A stretch of DNA of 64,000 nucleotides from Bolinopsis microptera (Eukaryota; Ctenophora; Tentaculata; Lobata; Bolinopsidae), in contig NC_087072.1 in the NCBI RefSeq assembly GCF_026151205.1, positions 9,049,669-9,113,668 on the forward strand, written 5' to 3'. Below the pieces are notes generated by a model. It was given only the letters and a program-made list of their open reading frames with translations. It had not been told where the DNA came from and did not search any database. This document shows positions 1 to 12,400 of the stretch, in pieces. The first letter of the stretch is position 1, and every line of letters begins with the position of its first letter. The translations under genes and the position numbers were made by a program.

Positions 1-392
1 AATTGGAGAAAAAGATGGACAGTATAGACGAGTCCGTAAGGAATTGCATTCATGTCCTGGATCGCGGGCTCCAGGACATGAATTTCCTCCCTCAAGATAA
101 GGAGCCGAGGGACCACCCAAGCCCACCAAAGACCCCGGACCATGTGTCGATTACCATTGAGGAAGACCTTGTTCCCAACCTTCCAATCGGCATATGGTCC
201 GGCTGGAGCCCTCCTACGACACCCCGGAGTATGGAAACTACACCCAGCTCTGGGGACAGTTTTATTACTGTGATAAGGGCTCCAGGATTCCCAGGTTCAC
301 CACGATCAGTGGTGAGCCTGGAGGGCTTTTGGAATATGACCAATAGGACAGAAGAAGAGTCCTCAGAAGAAGAAGTCCTCTTCCCCGTGTAA
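1..392 (+). pseudogene. Array unit 1: coiled-coil/Pro-rich coding unit, open at the window edge
   Basis: An open frame runs in from the left edge and stops at 390-392. It begins with a charged helical stretch (KKMDSIDESVRNCIHVLD), continues with a Pro-rich linker holding PDHVSI, then LPIGIWSGWSPPTTPRS and FITVIRAPGFPGSPRS, and ends in an acidic tail (EEESSEEEV). The same blocks recur in at least four more units between 1430 and 3330, in differing states of decay. I do not recognise the family. It could be an exon of a lineage-specific protein or the coding part of a duplicated element. The many frame breaks in the other units favour a pseudogene array. Confidence 0.45.
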
Positions 393-1429
393 GAGAAAAA
401 AAGAAGGACTTACTATTTCTGTCTCTATGTAAATTTCTACAAGTAATTGTTTTATTTCAAATCTCACTAATTTGAAGCTCAATCATCTGAATTTTTAAAA
501 TAAATAAATTCATAACCAAATTTTTTCAAAAAATCAAACATTCAACAAATCACAAGCAATAATAATACGATGGAACTATTGGACATTAAATTACAGGAAT
601 ATCTGCCACAAGGGAAAACAATCCTGTGATCTTGAGTCTTGACCTGTTTTACTCTATACCACTGATCTTATTTCAGATTACAGAAATCGAGTTAACGGAT
701 GTGTGAAGACAAAACCATTACAATTTTTAAATCCGCTAGTGTTTCAGTGTTTGCATTAGAATCCAGGTGAGGGATGAGGTTTCGTCCCAGAGATAAAATG
801 ATCTTTGTTAGAAAAGTGCTGGATTCATCATATCTTAATCCTGCCGTTAATCGATTCAGAGTGATATTTCCTTAAGAAGTAGGTAGGCTATACGAGTGTG
901 ATTATTACCCGTTTCCATCTAAGATCTGTCAGATACATTGACACGTTGAATTTTGTTTATCGGACACATCGTGAATTTTGATTCTACAAATCTAGATTTT
1001 TCAATTAACGCACGCGCGTTACCGCTATGTTGAAAAAAAAACTTTTAATACGTCTGCGGTAATCGCGGCTGCGGAGAAATATGCATTCTAATGATTTCTA
1101 GCAACTTTCTGAAAGATGGGTTTTCTTCGCCGGCTAATTTTGTCCGGTTGATAATAGTTGGTGGTCTTCTGCACCGGTTCCGCCTCGAAATGGTGAAAAA
1201 ACTAGGCATGCAAACTGCAATTCGAAGGTGATCGCAGTCATAACTTAATTTGTACGTCTAACGCTTTTCGGCAGTTACTGAAACCGAAGAAACATCGACA
1301 ATTAGCGATATCATACACGATAGTAGCCGTACTTCAGAACTGCACGTGCATTCTAACTTGGCAGGTAACTAAGCAATAGCCTACAAAAATATGTAAATAC
1401 ACGTGCATCTTTATTTCAACACAACAACA
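393..1429. other. Spacer inside the array, no gene seen
   Basis: About 1 kb of AT-rich sequence between units 1 and 2. I see no convincing ORF, no conserved exon on either strand and no signature or Walker B motif of the ABC transporter. A purine-rich stretch and the polyA-like AATAAATAAATT near 500 could belong to the end of unit 1. Confidence 0.4.
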
Positions 1430-3330
1430 ACTTGAAAAAGCCTTATTGCTACTGCTCCTAGGAGAGCTTTATGCCCACATAAAAGAAATTGCAGAAAAAA
1501 GTGGACAGTATAGAAGAATCCCTAAGGAATTGCATTCATGTCCTGGATCACAGGTTCCAGGACATGAATTCCTCCCTCAAGATAAGGAGCCGAGGGACCA
1601 CCCCAAGCCCACCAAAGATCCCGGACCATGTGTCGATTACCATTGAGGAAGACCTTGTTCCCAACCTTCCAATCGGCATATGGTCCGGCTGGAGCCCTCC
1701 TACGACACCCCGGAGTATGGAAACTACGCCCAGCTCTGGGGACAGTTTCATTACTGTGATACGGGCTCCAGGATTCCCAGGTTCACCAAGATCAGTGGTG
1801 AGCCTGGAGGGCTTTTGGAATATGACCACAAGGACAGAAGAAGAGTCCTCAGTCCTGGAGTATGGAGTATGGAAACTACGCCCAGCTATGTGGACAGTTT
1901 TATTACTGTGATCCGGGCTCCAGGAGGAGCAGCAGCCTTTGTGCTGCTGCTTCTAGGAGGGCTATATGCCCACATGATATTTCTGGCAAAGAAATTGGAG
2001 AAACAGATGGACAGTATAGAAGAATCCCTAAGAAATTGCATACATGTCCTGGATCACAGGCTCCAGGACATGATTAACCTCCTCGAGATAAGGAGCCGAG
2101 GGACCAACCCAAGCCAACCAAAGAGCCTGGACCATGTGTCGATTAACTTTGGGAATGACCTGCACGAGCAGCTTAGCTTTTGCTACAACAACTACTACTA
2201 CAGCTACTATTACTAAAACATTATCATCAGAAACCAAGAAATGCTCCCCTCCTTCAGGACATGGCGAACCAACTCAAAGTAACTCAAAGTAAATTACACC
2301 AAATCCACACAAAATGCGCTCACTGGATGGCACTATCGATCAATTCATTCAGCGCCAAACAAAGATCTTAGAAAGGAGTCCAGTAAATAAACCAACGACC
2401 CCAGCGGCCCCAATAACTCCAAGGACCCCGGACCATGTGTCGATTGACATGTCACTCACATTGCATGGGGGACGACCTTGTGACCTTGTCCCGGATCTTC
2501 CAATCGGTACATGGTCAGGCCCTCCAACAACGACTAGAAGTGGAGCCCCAGAAGCACAAACTAGTAGCTCCCATAGAGGTTTCATCACCGTCATAAGAGC
2601 CCCAGAAGTCTGTGGTGAGCCTAGAGGGCTTCTGGGATCTTACCATTTGTAAAACAGGGCCTGACTGCAGTCAATAAATGGAGAAGATACGACGAAAAAC
2701 TCCGGAGGATTATCATGAGATATCCTACAAGCAGTAGCCCTAGTGCTACTGCTCCAAGGAGGGCTTTATGCCAACATTCTAACATCGGTAACTATCCAGA
2801 AGGACATAAAAGACTTAGAAAAAACGATAGGAAAGTTCAGTCATGTCATGGAGCTGGAGCTCTGGCGACTGGAGGACAAGATGAAACCCCGGACCATGTG
2901 TCGAACTGCTTGACGGAGCAGCTACAAGACTTTCATCTACAGAGCATCTTAAAAAACAAACCCAATAAAGAAACCAACGACGCCAACGGCCCCAATGACT
3001 CTAAGGACACCAAGGACCCCGGACGATGTGTCGATTAACATTGAGGACGACTTTGTTCCCAACCTTCTGGTGAGCTTGGAGGGCTTCTGGGGTCTCACCA
3101 TTGAGCCCTCCAACGACACCTCGGAGTATGGAAACAACGCTCAGCTCTGGAGACAGCTTTATTACTGTTATACGGCTGCAGCTCTCCTAGGACTGGAAAT
3201 ATCTCAACCACAGATGACAGCATAATCACAGTGATTAGCCCAAGAAGTCCCCAGCTCAACAGATCAATAAGGAAACTGGAGGACAAGAGAAAACACCGAA
3301 CCATGTGTCGAACTGCTCACGATATTCTTA
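1430..3330 (+). repeat. Diverged tandem array of TM + coiled-coil + Pro-rich units (units 2-6)
   Basis: Four further units and a stub follow unit 1: about 1430-1860, 1860-2216, 2230-2652, 2700-3225, and 3275-3325. A full unit reads as a hydrophobic segment (AAAFVLLLLGGLYAHM), a coiled coil (KKLEKQMDSIEESLRNC), PDHVSI, then the LPIGIWSG and FITVIRAP blocks. Units 2 and 3 are fused near 1860 with a frame change. In unit 5 the LVLLLQGGLYANI segment is in a different frame from the tail. The units share wording but not frame, so a single long protein is unlikely. The array lies beyond the Walker A exon of the ABCB6-like gene, on the opposite strand, where the next exons of that gene would be expected. 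Function unknown. Confidence 0.55.
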
Positions 3331-3410
3331 ATAACATTTATTTTTAAAATGGTGTTTTCTTTCTCCGTTATAGTAAATAGAATTTCAAAAACCCAAAACT
3401 TTAGACAAAC

Positions 3411-6400
3411 CTCAGAAATATCCTGATTATCAACAGTAATAAGACCAGAGTTGATATCGTAGAATCTGAACAGTAGTTTCATTATCGTGGACTTGCCGTG
3501 GCCAGAAGGTCCAACTATCGCCACCGACTTACCACTCTCAACCTGGAAATGTTAACATGATTGAGTATGTAAAATGTGGCCAAAGTACACGCGAAGAAAA
3601 GTCATAAAAATCATCGTAATTTCTTGACGTATTGCATTCAATTTATGAAGGCTGTGAAGCTGTAACTGAAACTCACAGTAAAGGAAATGTTGTTGAGGAC
3701 CTCCTTGTCCTCTCTGTATTTGAAAGTGACGTCATCAAAACAAATTCTACCCGCAGTGACCTGAGATGTTGTTGTTGAATAAAGAGGATTAAAAGATTTA
3801 AAAGCACTTTGAATAATGTCAATACTTATCAAAAATTTATAGATAAATTCTAGCAATGAAAAGATAAGATAAATTAAAATTGAGAATTTTATTAACATTG
3901 ATTTCAGGAGCATCAGGTTGATCGGAGACATCTTTGGGTTGGTCCAGTAGCTCGAACATATTCTCCATATCAATGAAGTTGTTCTGTATCATTCGGTAGT
4001 AGGTCCCGAACCAGTTCAAGGGGAGGTACAGTTGTCTGATATACGATACGAACAGTACAAAATCTCCTGAACAATTTAATTTTTAGAGCTGGCTAATTAA
4101 CTTAACTACAGCGTCCAAACGTCATCTTTCCCCTCAATAGTCAACCTTACTGATCAAACAGCGTATATGGGATGTGATACCAAAATTGATCCCAAATTAA
4201 GCCAAAAGCCCAAAAATGTTAGCTATTCTTTAACAAACACGATTGATATCAAAATCAACATTTTTGCTCAACACTTCAGTTATAGAACCCAGAGGGAAGG
4301 ACCTGGGATATCAAGAAAACATACCAACAGAGAGTCTACCAGCGTGAACATCGTAAACAATAAGAATGCAGCCTCCCAGAGTTCCTACACTGATAATCAT
4401 GTTTTGTACCAGGTTCAGGAGGTTTAGTGTAGAGACTGCCATGTACTGAGCTGTTAGGTATTCTCCTAGGGACTTCGCATACCTGACATAGTTTAGTTAA
4501 AGTGGCATGATAACTGGTATTGAATTTAAGATAAAATTATGCGTCATTGAATAGAGATTAGAGATTGATAAAAAATCTGATTCATTAATCGGATCGGGCG
4601 AAATCAAAATCATGAAAAAGGAAATAACAAACACTGCAATCTATAAAGTTTATTTGAGGATGTTTTGCACCACCAACATAATATAACAGTGTATACAACA
4701 GCAAATGGGCATTACAAATAAATTCACCTGTTAGACTCGAAGTCTTCAGCTCCGTAGTATTTGACAGTTTCAAAGTTGAGGAGCGTATCCACTGCTTTAG
4801 CTTTCACTTCATTATCACATTGGTTCATTGTACGTCGAAACTGGGTTCTCCATTCCGTCAGAACTATTGTGGCAACTGCGGAACAATAAATGGTTTACTT
4901 CCTCATTTGCCAACCAGATTGTATTTGTTTCATTTAAAGATTCAATGATATAAACGTACCGCAAGATGCAAATCAATAATTTATTAAGTTGATATAAAAC
5001 GGACCGGAGTAAACCAACTTACCCATGTAAAGAGACATTGTAACGAAGATGATGAGTCCATACCAGATGTTAAAAGCAATGATAAAGTACACAATAGCGA
5101 TCATAAGATCTATAATACAGGGTCCAATACTGAACAGGATATAACTGAGGAGAGTTATTATTTTATTAGGAGAAATGTTGGGAACTGTTGTGAAATTAGA
5201 TTGAGTTAGATAACACGTGCAGTAATAGTAATTTGAGCTGCTGATATTATAGTATTATGCAGTAGTAATTGTGATCTCTTACTTAAACCAGTAGTAAAGG
5301 AGTGTGGACAGTAACTATTTATATCGATTGAAAAAACGCAAAGGATCCTGCAGGATTCCTGCTATATATTGAAAAACTCTTCTAGTATTATAGATGAACT
5401 AGATGACTTATTTTACTGGGCTTACAGTTCAGCCTCATCAAACACCGTCCAACATGGTCACTCTCTCACTATTGCCACTAATGGCATATTTAGTGAACAT
5501 TACATAACATCCCATGTTGGAATGCTGTCTGCAAGCATACTTACTCCTCAGCTGCACTGGGCTAATAAACTGTTTCTGAACCTATAGCCCTGATTTCAAA
5601 ATGTATCTAAACTTTAGCTGTTGCAGTCTGATTTTATTAATTCAACTTTTTTAGTAATATTCGAGACAAGAGAAACGCCATCTTAGGACGAGAGGAGAGT
5701 AAGGACTCCTCGGACTACATTAAATCAATTCTTATTGTAACGTCCTCAAGAAATGTATTTAATTGTAGTTGTGGACATAGCTTTAAACTCATACTAACTC
5801 AACTAATATACATTGTGCATTGTACATTGTACATTGTACATTGTACAGTGCACTTACTTTAGTAAGTTGGTGATAGCACTGCTGGATCTGTCCACTATTC
5901 TTATCACCTCCCCTGTTTTCCGACCCAGATGCCAGGCAATTGATAACCTGTAATACGTGTGGTTAGTGGTGACTACATGTTAAATTCATTGCTTAACTGT
6001 TAAGATTTTACTAAAAAATTTAGAAAATTATAAATTTAGAAAAATTTAGTTTTTCCAGGTTAAGAGGGAAAAAGTGACTCAAAAGTCAAAAGTATGATAC
6101 GAATTAACTGTTTCACAATATAAATAAAACTGCACACTTACTCCTGAATATGTCTGAAGAGCTGACAGTTAACCTCCTTATTAGTGTACTGCGTAATACT
6201 TAACCACAGTTGACTGCGAGTAGAGCCTAGCAGCCCGCTGTTACCCATACCTGAACATACCACATTTTACATACCTGCACATACCACATGTTACATACCT
6301 GAACATACCACATGTTACATACCTGAACATACCACAGGTTACATACCTGAACATACCACATGTTACATACCTAAGCATACCGCATGTTACATACCTGAAC

Positions 6401-9400
6401 ATACCACATGTTACATATCTAAGCATACCGCATGCTACATACCTGAACATACCACATGTTACACACCTGAACATACACAATACATGTAATGTGCATTTAA
6501 GGTTCAGCGCTGTAATTCTACTTATCACAGGTTCAGTTAATTAGAAATTTGAGAACCACACACACACAGTACACAAAACATCTGGCCCAATAGAGTTAAG
6601 AGCCACACTTCTACAGTGTGCTGTGTTTTAACAAAATCAATAATGAAATTTAATAAGATTTAAACGTGATTATATTTTCTAGAGTAAGTAGGTCATAAAT
6701 ATATTGTAATAATATGTTGTAGCCGTGTATTAATTAAATGATCTTGCATTAAAGTATTAAATGTTTTCTGATCAGAAAACATTGAATATATAACATTGTA
6801 TAATACATGATATTGATAACATTATTTATTGCTATATCGGATCTGATGCTGCAGATTCTCAGAATATAAGAGAGGCTATATTTCAGACTAAAACGAAGTA
6901 TCAAATTTATTTAATTAATAAATGTATAGTAATTTAAGTATGTTAATAAATTTAATAACGTTAGGTTGGCAGATTGCAGCAGCTGTTATTTTGACAGATG
7001 TAAGAGAGTAAGATAAAATAGCAGTGAAGTTACGCAGGTAACATACGTAAATCCTTACGATTGTATAAGACAGTAAAATGTACCAGCTCTTAGTGCGTCA
7101 GTTTTATACAATCACCACTGTTAGTTGGATTATAGTGTACACTGTTAGTTGGATTATAGTGTACTTACCAGTGCCCTGAGCAGCGCAAACCAAGCAGTAG
7201 AGACAGATAGTCTTGAGGGCTAAATTTCCGGTTGACAACTCGTTCACTGGGAGGTAAAGGAGTCAGTGCCTAACAAACGTAGGCACTGCCTTAAGGAATT
7301 AATAAGTACATTATAACATTATAAGGTAATAAAAGTTGATAATACCAAGGCGGCACCTGCAAAGTACAAGTAATTTTAGCCATTTAACCTACCAGCATCT
7401 CTGTATAACAGAGGAAGGAGCACGTTTATAGCACGTCCAGCCGCCAGTAGTGCAATACATATTAGTACAAACATCTGCAACATTCTGAAGAGCGAGAGAG
7501 TAGTTATTTTACTTCTAAAGGCTTACCCGGAGTGATAGTCCACACCGTGGCTCCATAATATTTAATAACATTATGAAGAATTTGTTTAATTCTAGATAAA
7601 AAGATCGAATATGAAGTATGAACCATTGAACCATGTTTTAATAATTAATCCCAAAGTTCAAGAATACCAATTATGTACTATTTTAACTAACAAGGATCCT
7701 TTAGGCCAGACGAAAGGGAAAAGTTTGATGACTTTAACGAAGAAGTTAGACCAGGTAGATGAGGAGGTGATGTCAGGACGAGGTCCACCAGGAAGCCGGG
7801 GGTTTGTCTGTCCCTGCAACAGTTTGTTAAGAGTCCCTGGTAAAAGAGTACATTATTCTGTGTAGTGCTTGTTGGGTACACTTGATGTGGTGCTGACCAC
7901 CGCATATATAATATTATAGTGTATGTAAACATGGCACACTAGACAAGGGGAATCAGTCACGAGGGCGTCAGGGCGGAAGTACATACTCTGGGGATAGGGA
8001 CATACTCTCTAGAATATGTAAACATACCTTATTTTAGTGTGGTTAAAATGATTTCAGAATAATTTACATGCTATTGTAAATCGAGGGTTTTTTGAGAAAA
8101 AGGAAAATGGAACGGTAATTCGGGGTGCACATTAAATCGGAGTTTTATTTTTGAGTCACAGTCAAATCGCATGGTTTCTCTTTTCACAGTTGTGGTTCTC
8201 AATAATGAGTTGTGGTTGACAAGAACTCGATCAGGGTAGATAGGGCCAGGGTATTTAACGAGCCTGGCAGGCCATGAAGTCATGGTTATGGGGGAAATGG
8301 AATAGGTACGGCAAATCGAGATTTAAGCTTTTAAGGTAAATCAGAGTTTACTGTGCAGAATACTGAAGAGTATATGCTAGAATGATGTGCTTTTTTGGAA
8401 AATCACTGACACGATTAGAGGCTCTTTTGGGATTTAAAGCGTCTAGTATTTACTAATTCAATATTCCTATTTTTAATATCGAGATTGGAAACCTCAAACT
8501 GAGTGCCTGATAGTACGAGAATACGGTAATGGCATACCTCAACATGAGAATGAGAGCCTCCAAATAAGGACCTCCAGAAAGCGGGGGAAGTCTGTCCAAT
8601 ATTCATTATTACTCATCAATCTCAAATCCATGTTCATATCACACTCAACCCAATTAGAGGCAACATATAGGTGGCAGGTGCGGTAATATTTAGCAAAAAA
8701 TGCGATTCCGCACCTGCCTTGATTTTTATGTGCGGCACATTCGGAGACAAAAACACCGCAATTAAACTTGAGAACAATTCGCCAAATTTTCAGCCTTTAG
8801 GTACTATCAAGTTGAATTATTTGACAGCGTAGTATACTTATATTTAAACGTTATAACGTTCAGTGGTCGACCGGGGACGGGATTTTAACCGGGGCCGGGG
8901 ATTCCCAATCTAGCCGGGGTTGGCCATTGACATTTGGCCGGGACCGGGATATCTTCCATTTTGCTGGGGCAGGGGCCGGGGGTGGCTTACAATTCTGAAG
9001 TCAGAAATTGAAGCATAAATTTTATAATAATTTTCGAATTTTATAATAATTTTGGGCAAGTTTCCATAAACGATATTTTATGATCGGCGCCGATAATCGC
9101 TTATTGAGCGCTTTTTCGGCGCTTTTTAAAAAAAAACCGTTTACAATCGCTTTTTTTACGATTATAAACGGTTCAAAAAAAAATCGCTTATAATCGACTA
9201 TAATTGATGTCATAATTCAAAAAAGCGCTTTTTTTAATTTAAAAGCGCTTATAAGCGCTTTTAAGCGCTTACTAGCGTCGCTGAGCGATTTGAAAGCGGT
9301 TTTCCAGTATGATTGGCGCCAAAAACGGGTGGATAAGCGGTTGGCCGGATAAGCGATTCGTAGGCGCTTTTTTGAACCATTTATAAGTGATTATAAGCGC

Positions 9401-12400
9401 TTATAATTGGGGTGCAATTTAGCTGTTTGTAAAGCGCAAATAAAGCGCTTATAAGCGCTTTTAAAATTGAGTCAGGAAAACGCTATATTACATCTTATAA
9501 CCGCTTATAATCGATTATAAGCGTTTTTTAAGAAATCGCTTATTACGGCTAATTCATCGCTATTACCGCTTTTCCTATCATCCATGGCCAGGTGAGCAGG
9601 AATTAAAAAGCGCTTATAAGCGCTTTTTCGATGCTGCCCCTAGCCTGGTCGGAACGGGGTAGTGCCCGGAATTTAAAAGCGCTTATAAGCGATTTCTCAA
9701 TTCCCCTTAACCTGGTTGGAACTTTCATGTGCTTTTCTGAGCAACCTGGGGTGCACCGGCAGAGTCAGGATTTAAAAACGCTTATAGGCGCTTATGATCG
9801 CTTTTCTACCACTTTTCCTATCACCCATGGCATGGGTTGGCAAGAATTATAAAGCGCTTATAAGCGTTTTTCAATGCTGCCCCTTAGCTGGTCGGAACGG
9901 GGGAGTGCCCGGAATTTAAAAGCGCTTATAAGCGCTTTTTCAATGCCGCCCCTAACCTGGTCGGAACGGGGTGGTGCCCGGAATTTAAAAGCGCTTATAA
10001 GCGATTTCTCAATTCCCCTTAACCTGGTCGGAACTGGAGAGTGCCCACTTGCATGTGCTTTTCTGAGCAACCTGGGGTGCACCGGCAGAGTCAGGATTTA
10101 AAAGCGCTTATGATCGCTTTTCTACCGCTTTTCCTATCACCCATGGCCTGGTTGACAAGAATTAGAAAGCGCTTATAAGCGCTTTTAAATCCTGACTCTG
10201 CCGGTGCACCCCACTCCCCAGGTTGCACAGAAAAGCACTTATAAGCGGGCACTCTGATTTCTAGTTCCGACCAGGTTAAGGGGAATTGAGAAATCGCTTA
10301 TAAGCGCTTATTAATTCCAGGCACTCCCCCGTTCCGACCAGGTTAGGGGCAGCATTGAAAAAACGCTTATAAGCGCTTTATAATTCTTGCCAACCAGGCC
10401 ATGGGTGATGGGAAAAGCGGTAGAAAAGCGATCATAAGCGCTTTTTAATCCTGACTCTGCCGGTGCACCCCAGGTTGCTCAGAAAAGCACATGAAAGTTC
10501 CAATATAGGGGGGGGGTGACATGTCTCCAATGTCTCCCGCACCTTATCTTTTCGAAAAAGACAAAGACATTGGAGACATTGGAGACACAGCTTTTGGAGA
10601 CATTGGAGACATTGGGGACATTAGGGACATTAGAGACACAGCTTTTGGAGACATTGGAGACATTGGAGACATTGGGGACATTGGAGACACAGCTTTTGGA
10701 GACATTGGAGACATTGGGGACATTGGGGACATTAGGGACATTAGAGACACAGCTTTTGGAGACATTGGAGACATTGGGGACATTGGGGACATTGGAGACA
10801 TTGGGGACATTAGGGACATAAAATGGATATTAGGAGCATTGGAGACATTGGAGACACAGCTTTTGGAGACTCCTCCTCCTCCTCCTCCTCCTCCTCCTCA
10901 GTCCTCCTCAGTCGTTCTCCTCCTCCTCCTGAGTCCTCCTCCTGGGACCTGGGTCCTCCTCCTGACCTCCTGGGTCCTCCTTCTCCTGGGTCCTCCTCCT
11001 CCTCTTCATCCTCCTCCTCTTCCTCCTCAATCATCAGTCCTCCTTAATCCTCCTCCTCATCCTTCTCGTCTGTCCTCCTCCTCCTCAGTCCTCCCCAAGT
11101 CCCCCTCCTCCTCAGTCCTCCCCCAGTCCCCCTCCTCCTATTCAATCCTCCTCCTCCTCCTCCTCAGTTCTCCTCAGTCCTACTCCTTCTCAGTCCTCCT
11201 CCTGAGTCCTCCTCCTGAGTCCTCCTCCTGAATCCTCCTCCTCTTCCTGAGTCCTCCTCCTCCTAGGTCCTCCTCCTTCTCCTCCTCCTCCTCCTCAGTC
11301 CTTCTCCTCCTCCTCCTCCTCCTCCTCCCTCTCAGTCATCCTCCTCAGTCATCCTCCTCAGCCATCCTCCTCAGCCATCCTCCTCAGCCATCCTCCTCAG
11401 CCATCCTCCTCAGCCATCCTCCTCAGCAATCTTCCTCAGCCATCATCCTCAGTACTCCTCAGTCCTCCTCCTCAGTCCTCATCCTCCTCCTCAGTCCTCC
11501 TCCTCATCCTTCTCCTTAGTCCTCCTCCTCCTCAGGCCTCCCCAGTCCCCTCCTCCTCCTATTCACTCCTCCTCCTCCTCCTCAGTTTTCCTGAGTCCTC
11601 CTCCTGAGTCCTCCTCCTCCTCCTGAGTCCTCCTCCTGGGTCCTCCTCCTCCTAGGTCCTCCTCCTTCTCCTCCTCAGTCCTTCTCCTCCTCCTCCTCAG
11701 TCCTCCTCCTCCTCCCTGTCAGTCATCCTCCTCAGCCATCCTCCTCAGTCCTCCTCAGTCCTCCTCCTCCTCCTCAGTCCTCATCCTCAGTCCTCCTCTT
11801 CAGTCCTCCTCCTCCTGGGTCCTCTTCATCCTCCTCCTCTTCCTCCTCAGTCCTCCTCCTCATCCTTCTCATCAGTCCTCCTCCTCCTCAGTCCTCCCCA
11901 GTCCCCCTCCTCCTCCTCCTCATATTCAGTCTTCCTCCTCCTCCTATTCAGTCCTCCTCCTTCTCATTCCTCCTAAGTCCTCCTCCCTGAGTCCTCCTCC
12001 TCTTCCTCCTGAGTCCTCCTCCTGGTTCATCCTCCACCTAGTTCCTCCACCTTCTCCTTCTCCTCCTCAGTCCTTCTCATCCTGCTCCTCCTCCTCAGTC
12101 ATCCTCTTCAGTACTCCTCAGTCCTCCTCCTTCTCAGTCTTCCTCAGTCCTCTTCCTGAGTTCTCCTCCTCCTCCTGAGTCCTCCTTCTGGGTCCTCCTC
12201 CTGATCCTCCTAGGTCCTCCTCCTTCTCCTCAGTCCTACTCCTCCTCCTTAGTCCTCTTCCTCCTCCTCCTCCCTCTCAGTCATCCTCCTCAGCCATTCT
12301 CCTCAGCTATCCTCCTCAGTCTTCCTCAGTCCTCATCCTCCTCCTCAGTCCTCCTCCTCCTCCTCAGTCCTCCTCCTCCTGAGTCTTCCTCCTCTTCATC

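Noticed and set aside
7611-7932. Separate small genes around 7.6-7.9 kb
   Set aside because: The real signal is a single in-phase exon (7692-7813) of the ABCB6-like gene; the other frames are shadows.
9631-10101. ORFs in the hAT arms ([19 protein letters not shown]-like, also 15315-15536)
   Set aside because: They are translations of the recurring subterminal blocks; the same peptide appears in inverted arms and no transposase motif is present.
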